DNA of 64,000 bases, from positions 1 through 64,000 of the forward strand of contig JBBQZO010000008.1 in assembly GCA_038207625.1 (NCBI GenBank), in the 5' to 3' direction. Of this stretch, positions 1 to 7,933 are shown in pieces. Each line of letters opens with the position of its first letter. The stretch's first letter is position 1. The DNA comes from JBBQZO01 sp038207625. Lineage in GTDB: Bacteria; Pseudomonadota; Gammaproteobacteria; Burkholderiales; Burkholderiaceae_D. Position numbers and translations under genes: made by a program. Below the pieces are notes generated by a model that was not told where the DNA came from, did no database searches, and worked only from the letters and a program-made list of their open reading frames with translations.

Positions 1-608
1 ATCTGCACTGGCTGGGCGAGCATGCCCGCAACTACGGCTGCCATGTTCACGCGTTTGTGCTCATGACAAACCACGTCCACCTGCTCATTTCGGCCGCAGC
101 GAGCGGGTCGACGGGCGCCATGATGAAAGCGCTGGGGCAGCGCTATGTTCAATACGTGAACCGCACGTATCGACGCAGCGGGACGCTGTGGGAGGGGCGC
201 TACCGCTCGTGCCTGACGCAGGATGACAGCTACCTGCTGGCCTGCCATCGTTACATCGAACTCAACCCCGTGCGCGCCGGCATGGTTGAGCATCCCGCCG
301 AATATCGTTGGTCAAGCTACCGCGCCAATGCGCAGGGTGAACTCGATCAGCTGCTCCATCCGCACGCCCTTTACGATGCGCTTGGTGCCGATGCGACCAG
401 CCGCCAGGCCGCGTACCGCGAGCTGTTTCGATTTGAGCTGGAGCCGGGTCTGGTCGACGAAATTCGCCGCGCGACCAATGGAAATCTTGCGCTCGGCAAT
501 CAACGCTTCGCGGACGAGATCGAGGCTGCGCTCGGCCTGCGCGCCACCGCAGGTAGACCGGGACGACCACGAAAACGGCCGGCGCCGGTATCAGGAGACC
601 TCTTTTAA
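1..608 (+). CDS. REP-associated tyrosine transposase (RAYT, Y1_Tnp family), 5' end outside the window
   Basis: The reading frame is open from base 3, so the true start lies upstream; the ATG at 57 is internal. The visible protein reads LHWLGEHARNYGCHVHAF and continues into MTNHVHLL, the His-x-His metal-binding motif of Y1/HUH transposases. The segment YVQYVNRTYRRSGTLWEGRY and then CHRYIELNPVRAGMV is typical of the RAYT subgroup, which includes E. coli TnpA-REP. The family cleaves and joins single-stranded REP hairpins by a tyrosine nucleophile; the exact tyrosine cannot be assigned by eye here. The C-terminus is basic (GRPGRPRKRP), as is usual for this group. A short palindrome follows at 631-643. 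RAYTs are usually immobile single-copy genes, so domesticated activity is more likely than active transposition. Identification is confident; completeness is unknown. Confidence 0.9.
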   Translation, partial: LHWLGEHARNYGCHVHAFVLMTNHVHLLISAAASGSTGAMMKALGQRYVQYVNRTYRRSGTLWEGRYRSCLTQDDSYLLACHRYIELNPVRAGMVEHPAEYRWSSYRANAQGELDQLLHPHALYDALGADATSRQAAYRELFRFELEPGLVDEIRRATNGNLALGNQRFADEIEAALGLRATAGRPGRPRKRPAPVSGDLF

Positions 609-630
609 ACGCAGAAATTTCCGAGAAACA

Positions 631-643
631 GGGGTCTGTCCCC
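631..643. repeat. Short palindrome GGGGTCTGTCCCC downstream of the RAYT
   Basis: GGGG and CCCC arms flank TCTGT, 22 bases after the RAYT stop codon. RAYT genes are commonly flanked by REP-like palindromes that their product recognises, so this may be such an element or a short terminator. Only one copy was noticed in this window, so the repetitive nature is inference. Confidence 0.5.
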
Positions 644-645
644 TA

Positions 646-813
646 TTATTCATCTGGATCAAAGCGCGTGATCGGATTTCCGCCGACATATGCGTAAGTG
701 TTGATGCCACCTTCCAGCCCGATCGGATCGGATTCGATGTATCTGCCAGTCTGCGGATCGTAATCCCGATTGATGTTGTAATGTGTTGGTGTTGACGCGA
801 CTTTGTCGTAGCT
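646..813 (-). pseudogene. Orphan Rhs core-tip fragment
   Basis: Read on the minus strand, one frame encodes SYDKV, then HYNINRDYDPQTGRYIESD, then PIGLEGGINTYAYVGGNP and ITRFDPDE followed by a TAA at 646-648. The frame is closed upstream by a TGA at 814-816. This matches the conserved Rhs-associated core at the end of the intact Rhs ORF (1461-4007), which reads LYDKESNNHYNYFRDYDPQT and continues similarly. No start codon or upstream Rhs body remains. It is therefore a displaced tip remnant, as left behind when Rhs C-terminal cassettes are exchanged. The unrelated overlapping frames in this stretch are not genes. Confidence 0.85.
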
Positions 814-1014
814 TCAGGCATTTCCCTTTACGTTTCAACGACTTGCGCGCCACGCGCAACGATATTCCCCCTGCAACGTTAAATTTTTTTCTAGACGCGT
901 GATCTAAAAATGTATCATCGACATAACTCACCCTGAAAAATGATTCAATTATCCAGATGCCAGGCGCAGCCGCCAAGGTTCAGTCCGGTCCAGTCGTCGG
1001 ACTGTCACTGGTGG
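814..1014. other. Intergenic stretch between Rhs remnant and the cassette
   Basis: No convincing gene is seen. There is an AT-rich patch around 885-925 and an imperfect hairpin (CAGTCCG at 981-987 with CGGACTG at 998-1004) just beyond the stop of the 1015-1464 gene. The hairpin lacks a T tract, so it is at best a weak terminator. Confidence 0.4.
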
Positions 1015-1464
1015 CTATTGCGAATTTTTTTGCTGTCGGCGTAGTTCTTCTATTATTTTCTTCTTTTTATTTGAAGGCCCAGAATTTCCGCAGGAATCGA
1101 TGAGACCACTTGATGTCGTGCCTTGAATAAACAATAAATATTTCTGTCCGACCGTCAGGGGTGTTCTGCTTGATGTATTTTCTGAATCAATAACCAATTC
1201 ACTGGATGGCCGCCCTTTAAAAATTTCCACAACGCTTACTGAGTATTTTGTTCCGGCAATTCCTGCCGGATCATCTGGCGATGAGTAGTCAATTGCCGCT
1301 CTAATCTTCCCAATTATAACGAAATCGCTCGACTCCTTTTCGGTTCTCGGGAGCGGATGTCTGTCATTAAGGCAGAGGGCATCGACGTGACTGGCGCAAA
1401 ACAAGCTCGCGATGACTGCGAAAGTAGAAACTATCCCATAGTGTTGAGGTCGTAGGGCGCTCAT
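1015..1464 (-). CDS. Small exported protein, candidate immunity partner of the Rhs tip
   Basis: The start is set at the ATG at 1464-1462, which overlaps the Rhs stop codon in an ATGA junction; an upstream in-frame start at 1482 would lie inside the Rhs gene. The 149-residue product begins with a signal peptide (STFAVIASLFCASHVDALC). The mature part has CLNDRH, SDFVIIGKI, VVEIFKGRPSSEL, VGQKYLLFI and LIDSCGNSG. That spacing of two or more cysteines with an FxGK, KG and VGxxYLLF pattern recalls small NTR/TIMP-like secreted proteins, but the resemblance is by eye. Position directly after a variable Rhs C-terminus is where immunity genes sit. An exported immunity protein would imply a toxin acting in the periplasm. 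Base composition is AT-rich relative to the window, like the Rhs tip. Confidence 0.6.
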   Translation of the reverse strand: MSALRPQHYGIVSTFAVIASLFCASHVDALCLNDRHPLPRTEKESSDFVIIGKIRAAIDYSSPDDPAGIAGTKYSVSVVEIFKGRPSSELVIDSENTSSRTPLTVGQKYLLFIQGTTSSGLIDSCGNSGPSNKKKKIIEELRRQQKNSQ

Positions 1465-4007
1465 TCTGTGCCCTCTGGACATGGATAACCATCCGGCATG
1501 TTAATCGTGACGTCCTGCACACCTAAGTCTCTTGATGCGCCAGGCAACTCAAGCATCAAGAGTCGTACACCACCGTTAGCTGTGCTTTCACGATCTATGA
1601 GATGCTGTTGGAACTGAAGAGTGGTCATGTTCAGCGATCTTCTTGTCGGGGCATCGTCCATGACGTCTCGTACGCGGCCAATTGCCGTGCCATCAGCGAG
1701 TGACCCATTTATTTGATTTACAATTGGCCTCATAGCGGCTTTCGTTAGACCAAATTGGCTCGGAATCACTGCAGTTGAATCCGATGTTACGGCATACTGG
1801 CTTAGATTTGGTGGATTTGTGTTGAAGCCACCACCTCGCCCGATGAGGGCACTATTTCCTTGAAAGACGCGGGCTTTTCCTTTGCATTGACAAAGGCCAA
1901 ATGGATCAAACGCGCGTAGAGGGTTTGCCGCGACATATGCGTAGGTATTGACGCCGCCCTTGAGTCCGACCGGATCAGATTCGATGTAACGTCCGGTCTG
2001 CGGATCGTAGTCGCGGAAGTAGTTGTAGTGGTTGTTCGACTCCTTGTCGTACAGCTGCCCCGGAAAACGCGGGTTGTAAGTGAACGCGGCGGCGGTGCCG
2101 GGATGCTCGTTCGGCTGCTGCAGGCCGAACGGATCGGCGCTATCCCAGCGCCAGACAATGCCGCCGTCGCTCGCGCTGGCGATCACGCGCGCCGTGTTGA
2201 TGTGGTCCGCATACACATAGTACACCGTGGTGGCCGGCGCGCTGCCCATCGCGCTGCTGGTCATCGCAGCCGTCGTGCGCGGCGCGCTCGTCTTGGGCGT
2301 AGCGGGCTTGGCCGATGCGCTCGCCATCATCATGCTGGTATCGGCCGGCGGCGTGGGCGTCGGTGTCGGGTCGCTCGGCGTTTGCAGGTGGTGCGTGCGC
2401 AGCACGGCGACCGGCAAGTCGCCCAGATACACGGTTTCCTGCAGCGCTTCGCCGACGGCATCGTATTCGCCCAACAGATGGCCTTGCTCGTCGTAGACGT
2501 AGACGTTGACACCGCTGGCGATCGCCGCACCGCTCTTGGCCACCCGCTGGCCCAGGCCGTTGTACAGGTAGTCGGTGCGCACGCCGGCGTTGGTCACGCG
2601 CTGCAGGCGGCCGCGGTCGCTGTAGCTGTAGGTGATGCTGCCGTCGCCGTTCAGATTGCCTGCGCCATCGTAGCTGTTGCTCTTGGCCGGTGCCGGGCCG
2701 GCGGTGCCGCTCAGGCGGTTGCTGGTGGCGCTGACCGTGTTGGCATAGCTGGCGCCGCCAAAGCTGGCCAGGGTGCGGTTGCCGCTGGCGTCGTAGTTGA
2801 AGGCCTGGGTGGTGTTGCCGGCGATGAAACTGGTGAGTCGGTCCAGGTCGTCGTAGCCATAGCTTTGGTTAAAGTTGGCCGGCGCCAGCGCGCCCGTACC
2901 ACCGCCAGTGTGGGCAATGGCGCTGATGCGGCTGGCGGCGTCGTAGCTGACGCTGCGCAGCAGGCCGCCGGCCGCCGGGTTGCCCAGCGGGTAGCTCGTC
3001 AGTCGGCCATTCTGGTCGAAAGTGCGCGCCACGCTGTTCGGGTGGTCGGCGCTGTGGTTGCCCCAGTTCCAGCTTTGGACGGCGCCGAAGGGCGCGTAGC
3101 CGATCTCGCTGAGCAGCACGAGCGTGGTGGCGCTATCGGTGGAGCCGGCAAGGGTGGACGGGTTAAGGGTCACGCCGTTGACGCGCCCGGCCGTGTCGTA
3201 GCTGTAGTTGACGCGCGCGCCGCTCGGGTAGCTGATGCTGGCGAGCTTGCCCAGCGCGCTGCCTTCGCTGCCGTAGCTGTACGTGACGCTGTGCAGCGGC
3301 ATCAGCGGCGCGGCGACGGTGTGCGTGCTCTGGGCCTTGCTCAGCAGACGACCCAGGGCGTCGTAGCTGTAGCTGGTCTGGCCCGACTCGTCGGCCATGC
3401 GTGTCAGGTGGCCGATATCGCTCGGCGTGCCGTTGGTGCCGCCGTCGTATTCGAAGCTGCTGGCCACGCCGCTCTGGTAGCTGACGCTGGTGACGCGGTT
3501 TAAAGCGTCATAGCTGTAGCTGGTGGTTTTGTCACGTGCATCGGTGCTGGTTTTGAGGTTGCCGGCCTCGTCGAAGGTATTGCCGCTCACGCCAGTATCG
3601 GGGGACGCTAGTTTGGTCTGGTCGCCCAAGCCGGTCGTGGTGTAGCTGGTGGTCAGGGCGCGCGGGTCCACCACCGTCGTTAGTTGATCCAGCGCGTCAT
3701 AGGTGAAGGTGCTGGTCGGGCGCGTACGGCCGGCGGTCGGAACCGGTTGAACTTGCTGCGTCATGCGGTTCAGCGGATCGTAGCCAAAGTCGGTTTTGCG
3801 GTTTAGCGGATCGGTCACCTTGGTCAGGTTACCGAGCGCGTCGTATTCGTAGCTGGTGCTGCCTTGCGCGACCGACTGAGCCAACGCAACCGTGTTGGTT
3901 AGTTGGCCCAACATCGGCGTATATAGCAGGGACAGGATGACGGCGTTGCAAATTGCGCGCACGGGGAACGAAGGTCGGGTCGTTGTCTGGTTGCAAGCGT
4001 GGTTCAT
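1461..4007 (-). CDS. Rhs protein part 2: YD repeats, Rhs core and variable C-terminal tip
   Basis: The 848-residue protein starts at an ATG that overlaps the stop of the upstream Rhs ORF (ATGA at 4007-4004). Its first 45 residues are not Rhs-like and contain a hydrophobic stretch (AICNAVILSLLYTPMLGQ) ending in VALAQ, resembling its own signal peptide. Then come many YD repeats (for example YEYDALGNLTKVTDPLNRKT), a Pro/Ser/Thr/Ala-rich insert of about 55 residues near 545-600, the VYYVYADHINTARVI strand, and the core DPQTGRYIESDPVGLKGG ending at NPLRAFDPFGL. The remaining 143 residues (nucleotides 1464-1892) form an AT-richer tip starting CQCKGKARVFQGNSALIG with an AVIPSQFGLTKAAMRP motif. Rhs shells enclose such tips, which are often toxins; this tip's activity is not recognised. 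Confidence 0.88.
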   Translation of the reverse strand: MNHACNQTTTRPSFPVRAICNAVILSLLYTPMLGQLTNTVALAQSVAQGSTSYEYDALGNLTKVTDPLNRKTDFGYDPLNRMTQQVQPVPTAGRTRPTSTFTYDALDQLTTVVDPRALTTSYTTTGLGDQTKLASPDTGVSGNTFDEAGNLKTSTDARDKTTSYSYDALNRVTSVSYQSGVASSFEYDGGTNGTPSDIGHLTRMADESGQTSYSYDALGRLLSKAQSTHTVAAPLMPLHSVTYSYGSEGSALGKLASISYPSGARVNYSYDTAGRVNGVTLNPSTLAGSTDSATTLVLLSEIGYAPFGAVQSWNWGNHSADHPNSVARTFDQNGRLTSYPLGNPAAGGLLRSVSYDAASRISAIAHTGGGTGALAPANFNQSYGYDDLDRLTSFIAGNTTQAFNYDASGNRTLASFGGASYANTVSATSNRLSGTAGPAPAKSNSYDGAGNLNGDGSITYSYSDRGRLQRVTNAGVRTDYLYNGLGQRVAKSGAAIASGVNVYVYDEQGHLLGEYDAVGEALQETVYLGDLPVAVLRTHHLQTPSDPTPTPTPPADTSMMMASASAKPATPKTSAPRTTAAMTSSAMGSAPATTVYYVYADHINTARVIASASDGGIVWRWDSADPFGLQQPNEHPGTAAAFTYNPRFPGQLYDKESNNHYNYFRDYDPQTGRYIESDPVGLKGGVNTYAYVAANPLRAFDPFGLCQCKGKARVFQGNSALIGRGGGFNTNPPNLSQYAVTSDSTAVIPSQFGLTKAAMRPIVNQINGSLADGTAIGRVRDVMDDAPTRRSLNMTTLQFQQHLIDRESTANGGVRLLMLELPGASRDLGVQDVTINMPDGYPCPEGTE

Positions 4008-6196
4008 TGGGCCGCTCCGGTCACTTGTTGCAGGCGATTGACGGTGTCGTAGATGCGGCGTACTTGGCGCGTCAGTGCTCCATTGCTATCGGTCACGCGT
4101 TCGCCGACACGATTGCCCCACAGGTCGAGCGTGTAGTTGATGCTGTTGGCGTTACTGTCCTGGATGCTGGTCAGGCGGTGCGCCGGGTCGTAGCTGTAGC
4201 TGATGGAGCTGTTGTCCGGCAGGGTAACCTTGGACAGGTTGCCGACGGCGTCATAATCGTAGCCGGTGCTTTGGACGATGGTGCCGGCGCTGACGACCTT
4301 TGAGCGCAACCAGCCGCGCGGCGAATAGCTCAAGGCCGTGCTTGTGCCGTTTGCTTCGGTGATCAAGCCGACGCGCCCGCTGGCGTCGTAATTCGACAGC
4401 GTCGTGAGATGGCCTGCGGCGTTCTTCACCGTGCTCAGGTTTCCACCCGTGTCGTAGGTATAGGTGGTGACGTCGGCGACGTCCTTGCGCGGGCCGGTCG
4501 CCGTCAGGATCTGCCCCAGCGTCGTGTAGGTGTACGACCAGCTGCGGCTGACGCCGGACGCGGTGACGGTCTTGCTAAGTAAATTGCCCGATCCGTCGTA
4601 GGCCAGCGTGGTGACCCGGCCAGGCTCGGTGATGCGCGTCGGCAGACGAAATTTCGGATGCCATTCGGTGCTGATGGTACGCGCTTGTGGCGTGCCCGCC
4701 GCTTCGGTGTGGCTCGTTTCGCGGCCAGGACCTGAGCGGTATTCGTAGGTCGTGACGATGCCCTTGAAATCGGTCGCGCTGATGACGTTCGATAAGTTGT
4801 CGTATTCGTAGGAGGCAACTGACCCGCATTCGGTGCAAGGCTGGTCGGTGCTGGCAAGCTTGAGCACGCCCGACAGTGTCTTGAAACCGAACTTATGGAC
4901 GTTCGTTTGGGGATTGTCGGCGGTGCCGACGATATCGGTCACGGTGGTCGTGGGTGCTTGCGTGGCCGGGTCGCCGAACGCCAGGGTGCTATGGTTGACG
5001 CCACCAGCCAATTGATTGCCGACTGCGCGCCCGCTGCACTCGTAGTCCCAGGTGGCGTAGCGCACGCCATTTTCGTCGTCGATGCCAGTCATGGCGTTGA
5101 CCAAACCGCCGAAGCCGGGAGCCACGCCGGCAAAGTTGCCGCACGTCTGGCCGCTGCTGATGTGCGCCTTTTCGTTGTACCAGTAGGTTGTGGTGTTGCC
5201 GTCCGGGTAGGTGACCTGGGTGAGGTTATCTGCCACGCAGGCAGCGTTGGAATTGTCAGGCGTTGTGCAACCGCCGGACGGACCGTCGTAGGTGTATAGG
5301 TAGTTTCGATTGTCGGGATCGATCATCTTGCTGATGCGTCTTGATGCATCGTATTCGAACTGTAGTTGATGGCCCCAACTGTCGGTGACGCACATCAGCG
5401 TGTTGGCTGGCAGCACAGCTCCCAGCTGGACATTCGGACAGACTGGCGCGTCCGACGGCAATCGTCCAAGCGCTGTATCGTTGCTGTTGCCGTCGCTGTA
5501 CGTCATGGTTTGCACGGTGCCGGCACGGGTGGTGATCGATTGCAGCTTGCCGTAGGCGAAGTAGCGCTCGGTTTGGTCGGTGGCGGCGTTGAAATAAGTC
5601 CAGCCGGTGATCGTCACGCCATCCGCCGCCAGGCTCGGAGTGACAATGTCGCCGTTGTAGGCGGCGCCTACCCAGCGCGCCCCATCAAAACCGAACGCGA
5701 TGGATTTGCCATCGGAGCGCACAAATCGTATGCCGTTGAGGTCCGCGTGAGGAGGCTCAATGCAAAACCGGCTGGTCGGATCGTCGTTCCAGGAATAGCA
5801 CTTGGGTTGACTTGCGCTGTCGAGCGGATTATAAATGCGTTCGGCGGCGCGGTCGAACGGTGTCGTCCACGAGGCGCCTGCGTAGCGCTTGAGACCGGCG
5901 TCGGTACTGAAACCGTTACTGTTGTAGGTGCGGGAAAACACGAGACCGCCTGGCGTTTTTGAGGCGTAATCGGTGTCGGTGCGGAAATTGTTGCCGTTCG
6001 CGGTGCTGATCGGGTCATTGGTGTTGCACTTCGGGCACTGCTTGCCATTGTTGGACGGATCTCCGTTTGCGGACGAGGGAGTTGCGTAGCTGCAGTGATC
6101 TAGCTTGCTGTCAAACATGGTCCCCGGCGGAGCGCAAACGCACCTTCCATTTTCCGGCTTCATGTCACTACGGTTCACACAGAGCGGCTGAATCAT
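4004..6196 (-). CDS. Rhs protein part 1: N-terminal shell region with YD repeats
   Basis: The 730-residue ORF begins with a Cys-rich segment (PLCVNRSD, CVCAPPGT, CPKCNTNDPIS) and then TANGNNFRTDTDYASKTPGG with SRTYNSNG, the usual N-terminal domain of Rhs proteins (DUF6531-like). YD repeats follow to the end (QVRRIYDTVNRLQQVTG). It has no signal peptide of its own. Upstream the same frame continues for 29 codons (NVTSGRYTWKYVDKWYLQSY and so on) to a TGA at 6286-6284, and the signal-peptide ORF 6284-6529 sits in the same frame before that TGA. The annotated ATG at 6196 is thus probably internal to an originally longer protein. The stop overlaps the start of part 2 by four bases, implying coupled translation. 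Together the two ORFs make about 1,580 residues, the size of one full Rhs protein. Confidence 0.85.
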   Translation of the reverse strand: MIQPLCVNRSDMKPENGRCVCAPPGTMFDSKLDHCSYATPSSANGDPSNNGKQCPKCNTNDPISTANGNNFRTDTDYASKTPGGLVFSRTYNSNGFSTDAGLKRYAGASWTTPFDRAAERIYNPLDSASQPKCYSWNDDPTSRFCIEPPHADLNGIRFVRSDGKSIAFGFDGARWVGAAYNGDIVTPSLAADGVTITGWTYFNAATDQTERYFAYGKLQSITTRAGTVQTMTYSDGNSNDTALGRLPSDAPVCPNVQLGAVLPANTLMCVTDSWGHQLQFEYDASRRISKMIDPDNRNYLYTYDGPSGGCTTPDNSNAACVADNLTQVTYPDGNTTTYWYNEKAHISSGQTCGNFAGVAPGFGGLVNAMTGIDDENGVRYATWDYECSGRAVGNQLAGGVNHSTLAFGDPATQAPTTTVTDIVGTADNPQTNVHKFGFKTLSGVLKLASTDQPCTECGSVASYEYDNLSNVISATDFKGIVTTYEYRSGPGRETSHTEAAGTPQARTISTEWHPKFRLPTRITEPGRVTTLAYDGSGNLLSKTVTASGVSRSWSYTYTTLGQILTATGPRKDVADVTTYTYDTGGNLSTVKNAAGHLTTLSNYDASGRVGLITEANGTSTALSYSPRGWLRSKVVSAGTIVQSTGYDYDAVGNLSKVTLPDNSSISYSYDPAHRLTSIQDSNANSINYTLDLWGNRVGERVTDSNGALTRQVRRIYDTVNRLQQVTGAAQ

Positions 6197-6283
6197 ATTG
6201 TCGTTGAGCGTGGTCTCCTCCGCGTATGATTGGAGATACCATTTGTCGACGTATTTCCAGGTATACCTTCCGGACGTGACATT

Positions 6284-6529
6284 TCATGACGTTTCACCAG
6301 CCTCCATCGATCTTACTGTGACAGTAATCGGCCCCCAAGGCGCAATCGCGTCCGGGGGGGCGGCATTTTTGCAGGCCACGGCTTTACTGTCATATGTGGT
6401 GGCAGGTCCGTAAAGAACCGCATAATACCTTGGCGTTGGCGGGCCGGCGTTAGCGACGCCTGGGAATGCGATGAGCGCCCAGGCGCCAAGCAGTGTAAGT
6501 TGTTGAAGCAGGATGAGTAGTTTTCGCAT
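6284..6529 (-). pseudogene. Signal-peptide 5' end of the Rhs gene, separated by one in-frame TGA
   Basis: Starting at the ATG at 6529, the product begins MRKLLILLQQLTLLGAWAL and has a cleavage-like end FPGVANA, then PRYYAVLYGPATTYDSKA, ending in VRSMEAGETS and TGA (6286-6284). After the TGA the identical frame stays open and leads without shift into the Rhs ORF. A simple reading is a nonsense mutation that disconnects export signal from the Rhs body; other options are a sequencing error or readthrough. An in-frame ATG at 6565 exists but lacks a better context. No strong Shine-Dalgarno sequence is visible before 6529. Confidence 0.7.
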
Positions 6530-6907
6530 TATGTAGATATCAAATAATCGATTGGCCGTCAGCAAAAATAAGGAGCATTTGCTCGTGGGCGGGTCGGGAG
6601 GGTGACACTGGGGCGCGCAACAGCGCTCTCGGGTTCGATCGGCTGCAAAAGAATTACTGCCCCGGTCGGTCTGGAAGTAGGGTGAGGCGAATGGCCAATG
6701 CCATACTCACGAACCGTTATTACCAAAAAACAAATTTTATTTTTCGCGCATCATCGCACTAATGATGCTATCTGTCAATCTGATCAAAATAACATTTTTC
6801 TTGGCGAGTGCGTGAGATTGTTCGTTGTATACGCTGTGGAGCGTGCCTCGTATTTTGGCTCGGGCAGGAATTAGCTTGAGCCCGCTGTGGATTGATGCGG
6901 CGGCGAT
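6530..6907. other. Intergenic region between Rhs cassette and GH18 gene
   Basis: No supportable gene. The stretch 6715-6805 is clearly AT-rich compared with its surroundings, suggesting promoter DNA for one or both divergent units. A run of Rhs-side accessory composition ends about here. The GH18-side operator begins at 6908. Confidence 0.5.
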
Positions 6908-6926
6908 TGGTAGTGTTTTGGTATTT
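6908..6926 (+). promoter_or_regulatory. Candidate GntR operator upstream of the GH18 gene
   Basis: Direct repeat TGGTAGTG-TTT-TGGTATTT with an 11-bp period, 50 bases before the GTG start at 6977. The same 8-3-8 architecture occurs at 8173-8191 and 24190-24208. A possible promoter, TTGGTA (6907-6912) with TGTTAT (6931-6936) at 18 bp, overlaps it, so a bound repressor would block transcription. The assignment to the GntR protein encoded at 22451-23185 is inference. Confidence 0.6.
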
Positions 6927-6976
6927 TAGTTGTTATCATCCTCGCATCCGGGCTTGTCCCGCCACGAGGGTATCCT

Positions 6977-7933
6977 GTGCATACATTGCGTTCCGTGCTG
7001 CTCGGCACGACTATTTCTTTACTTGCCACATACAGCGCCGGCGCGCCCACCACCGTGATGGGCTGGGTGCCGGCCTACGGCCAAGCGGCCAGCCGGCAAG
7101 CACTGGCGGCGCAACCGTTGATCGGGCAAACGCTGACCCGGATCGGCCTGCAATTCTGGAATCCCGGCGCCGACGGCGGCAGCGTGGTGTTTGCCCCCGT
7201 CGACCAGCACGGCACGCTGGTCGACGATGCTGCCGTGCGCAGCTTTCGCAACTGGGCCAGCGCGCGTCATATCGCGGTTCTGCTGACCGTCTACAACAAT
7301 TCGCAAGTGCTGCAACGCTGGGACTGGGCGCTGGCGCGGCGCGCGTTTGCCGAGCATCGCGATCAGTTCATTGCCGCGCTGCTGGCCGAAATGGAGCGTC
7401 ACCAACTCGACGGCATTGACCTCGACCTGGAAGGCGAGGGCGCGCACGACGCCGACCGGGCCGCTTACCAGGACTTCGTGGCCACACTGTCCGGCGCGCT
7501 CAAGGCGAAGGGCAAGCTGCTCACCATCGACAGTTTTCACAGCCCGTGCGACAACGCACCCAACATGAGCTGGTGGGCCGACTGGCGCGGCAAGGTCGAT
7601 GCGATCCACAGCATGGGCTACCAGGATTTGTACGAGGGCAGCGTGGCCACGTTCACGCCGCCGGGCCGGCCGCTGTGCGCGGGTGGCGCCCATCTGTTCA
7701 CCTATAGCTGGCAACGCGATTTCGGCAAGCAGGCCGGTTTCAAGGCCGAGCAGATCGTGCTGGGCATGCCGACCTGGCTGGCCAGCTGGGGCAGCGGCGG
7801 GCTGGGCAGCGACGCCATCGCGCACGTACGCGAGCTGAACGGCGTCGGTGCCGGCATCGCGCTGTGGGATCTGCAACTGGAGGCGCCGGTGTGGCGCGGC
7901 GACGCCGTCTGGCGCGCCATGCCAAGGCGCTAG
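6977..7933 (+). CDS. Secreted glycoside hydrolase family 18 (chitinase-like) protein
   Basis: The start is GTG at 6977, preceded by CGAGGG at a good distance. The 318-residue protein has a signal peptide (SVLLGTTISLLATYSAGA). Residues 145-152 read DGIDLDLE, matching the GH18 signature DGxDxDxE in which the last Glu (E152) is the acid and the Asp two residues before it assists. GH18 enzymes cut beta-1,4-GlcNAc links by substrate-assisted catalysis; chitinases and endo-beta-N-acetylglucosaminidases both belong here. The catalytic barrel seems to fill the whole protein, with no chitin-binding module, so soluble chitooligosaccharides or glycans are plausible substrates. A candidate operator precedes it, shared with the TonB receptor and the GlcNAc operon. 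Product specificity is not determined by the sequence. Confidence 0.85.
   Translation: MHTLRSVLLGTTISLLATYSAGAPTTVMGWVPAYGQAASRQALAAQPLIGQTLTRIGLQFWNPGADGGSVVFAPVDQHGTLVDDAAVRSFRNWASARHIAVLLTVYNNSQVLQRWDWALARRAFAEHRDQFIAALLAEMERHQLDGIDLDLEGEGAHDADRAAYQDFVATLSGALKAKGKLLTIDSFHSPCDNAPNMSWWADWRGKVDAIHSMGYQDLYEGSVATFTPPGRPLCAGGAHLFTYSWQRDFGKQAGFKAEQIVLGMPTWLASWGSGGLGSDAIAHVRELNGVGAGIALWDLQLEAPVWRGDAVWRAMPRR

Noticed and set aside
2028..3503. A 491-residue open frame on the plus strand opposite the Rhs gene
   Set aside because: Antisense of YD repeats; Ala/Val/Gly-rich without motifs.
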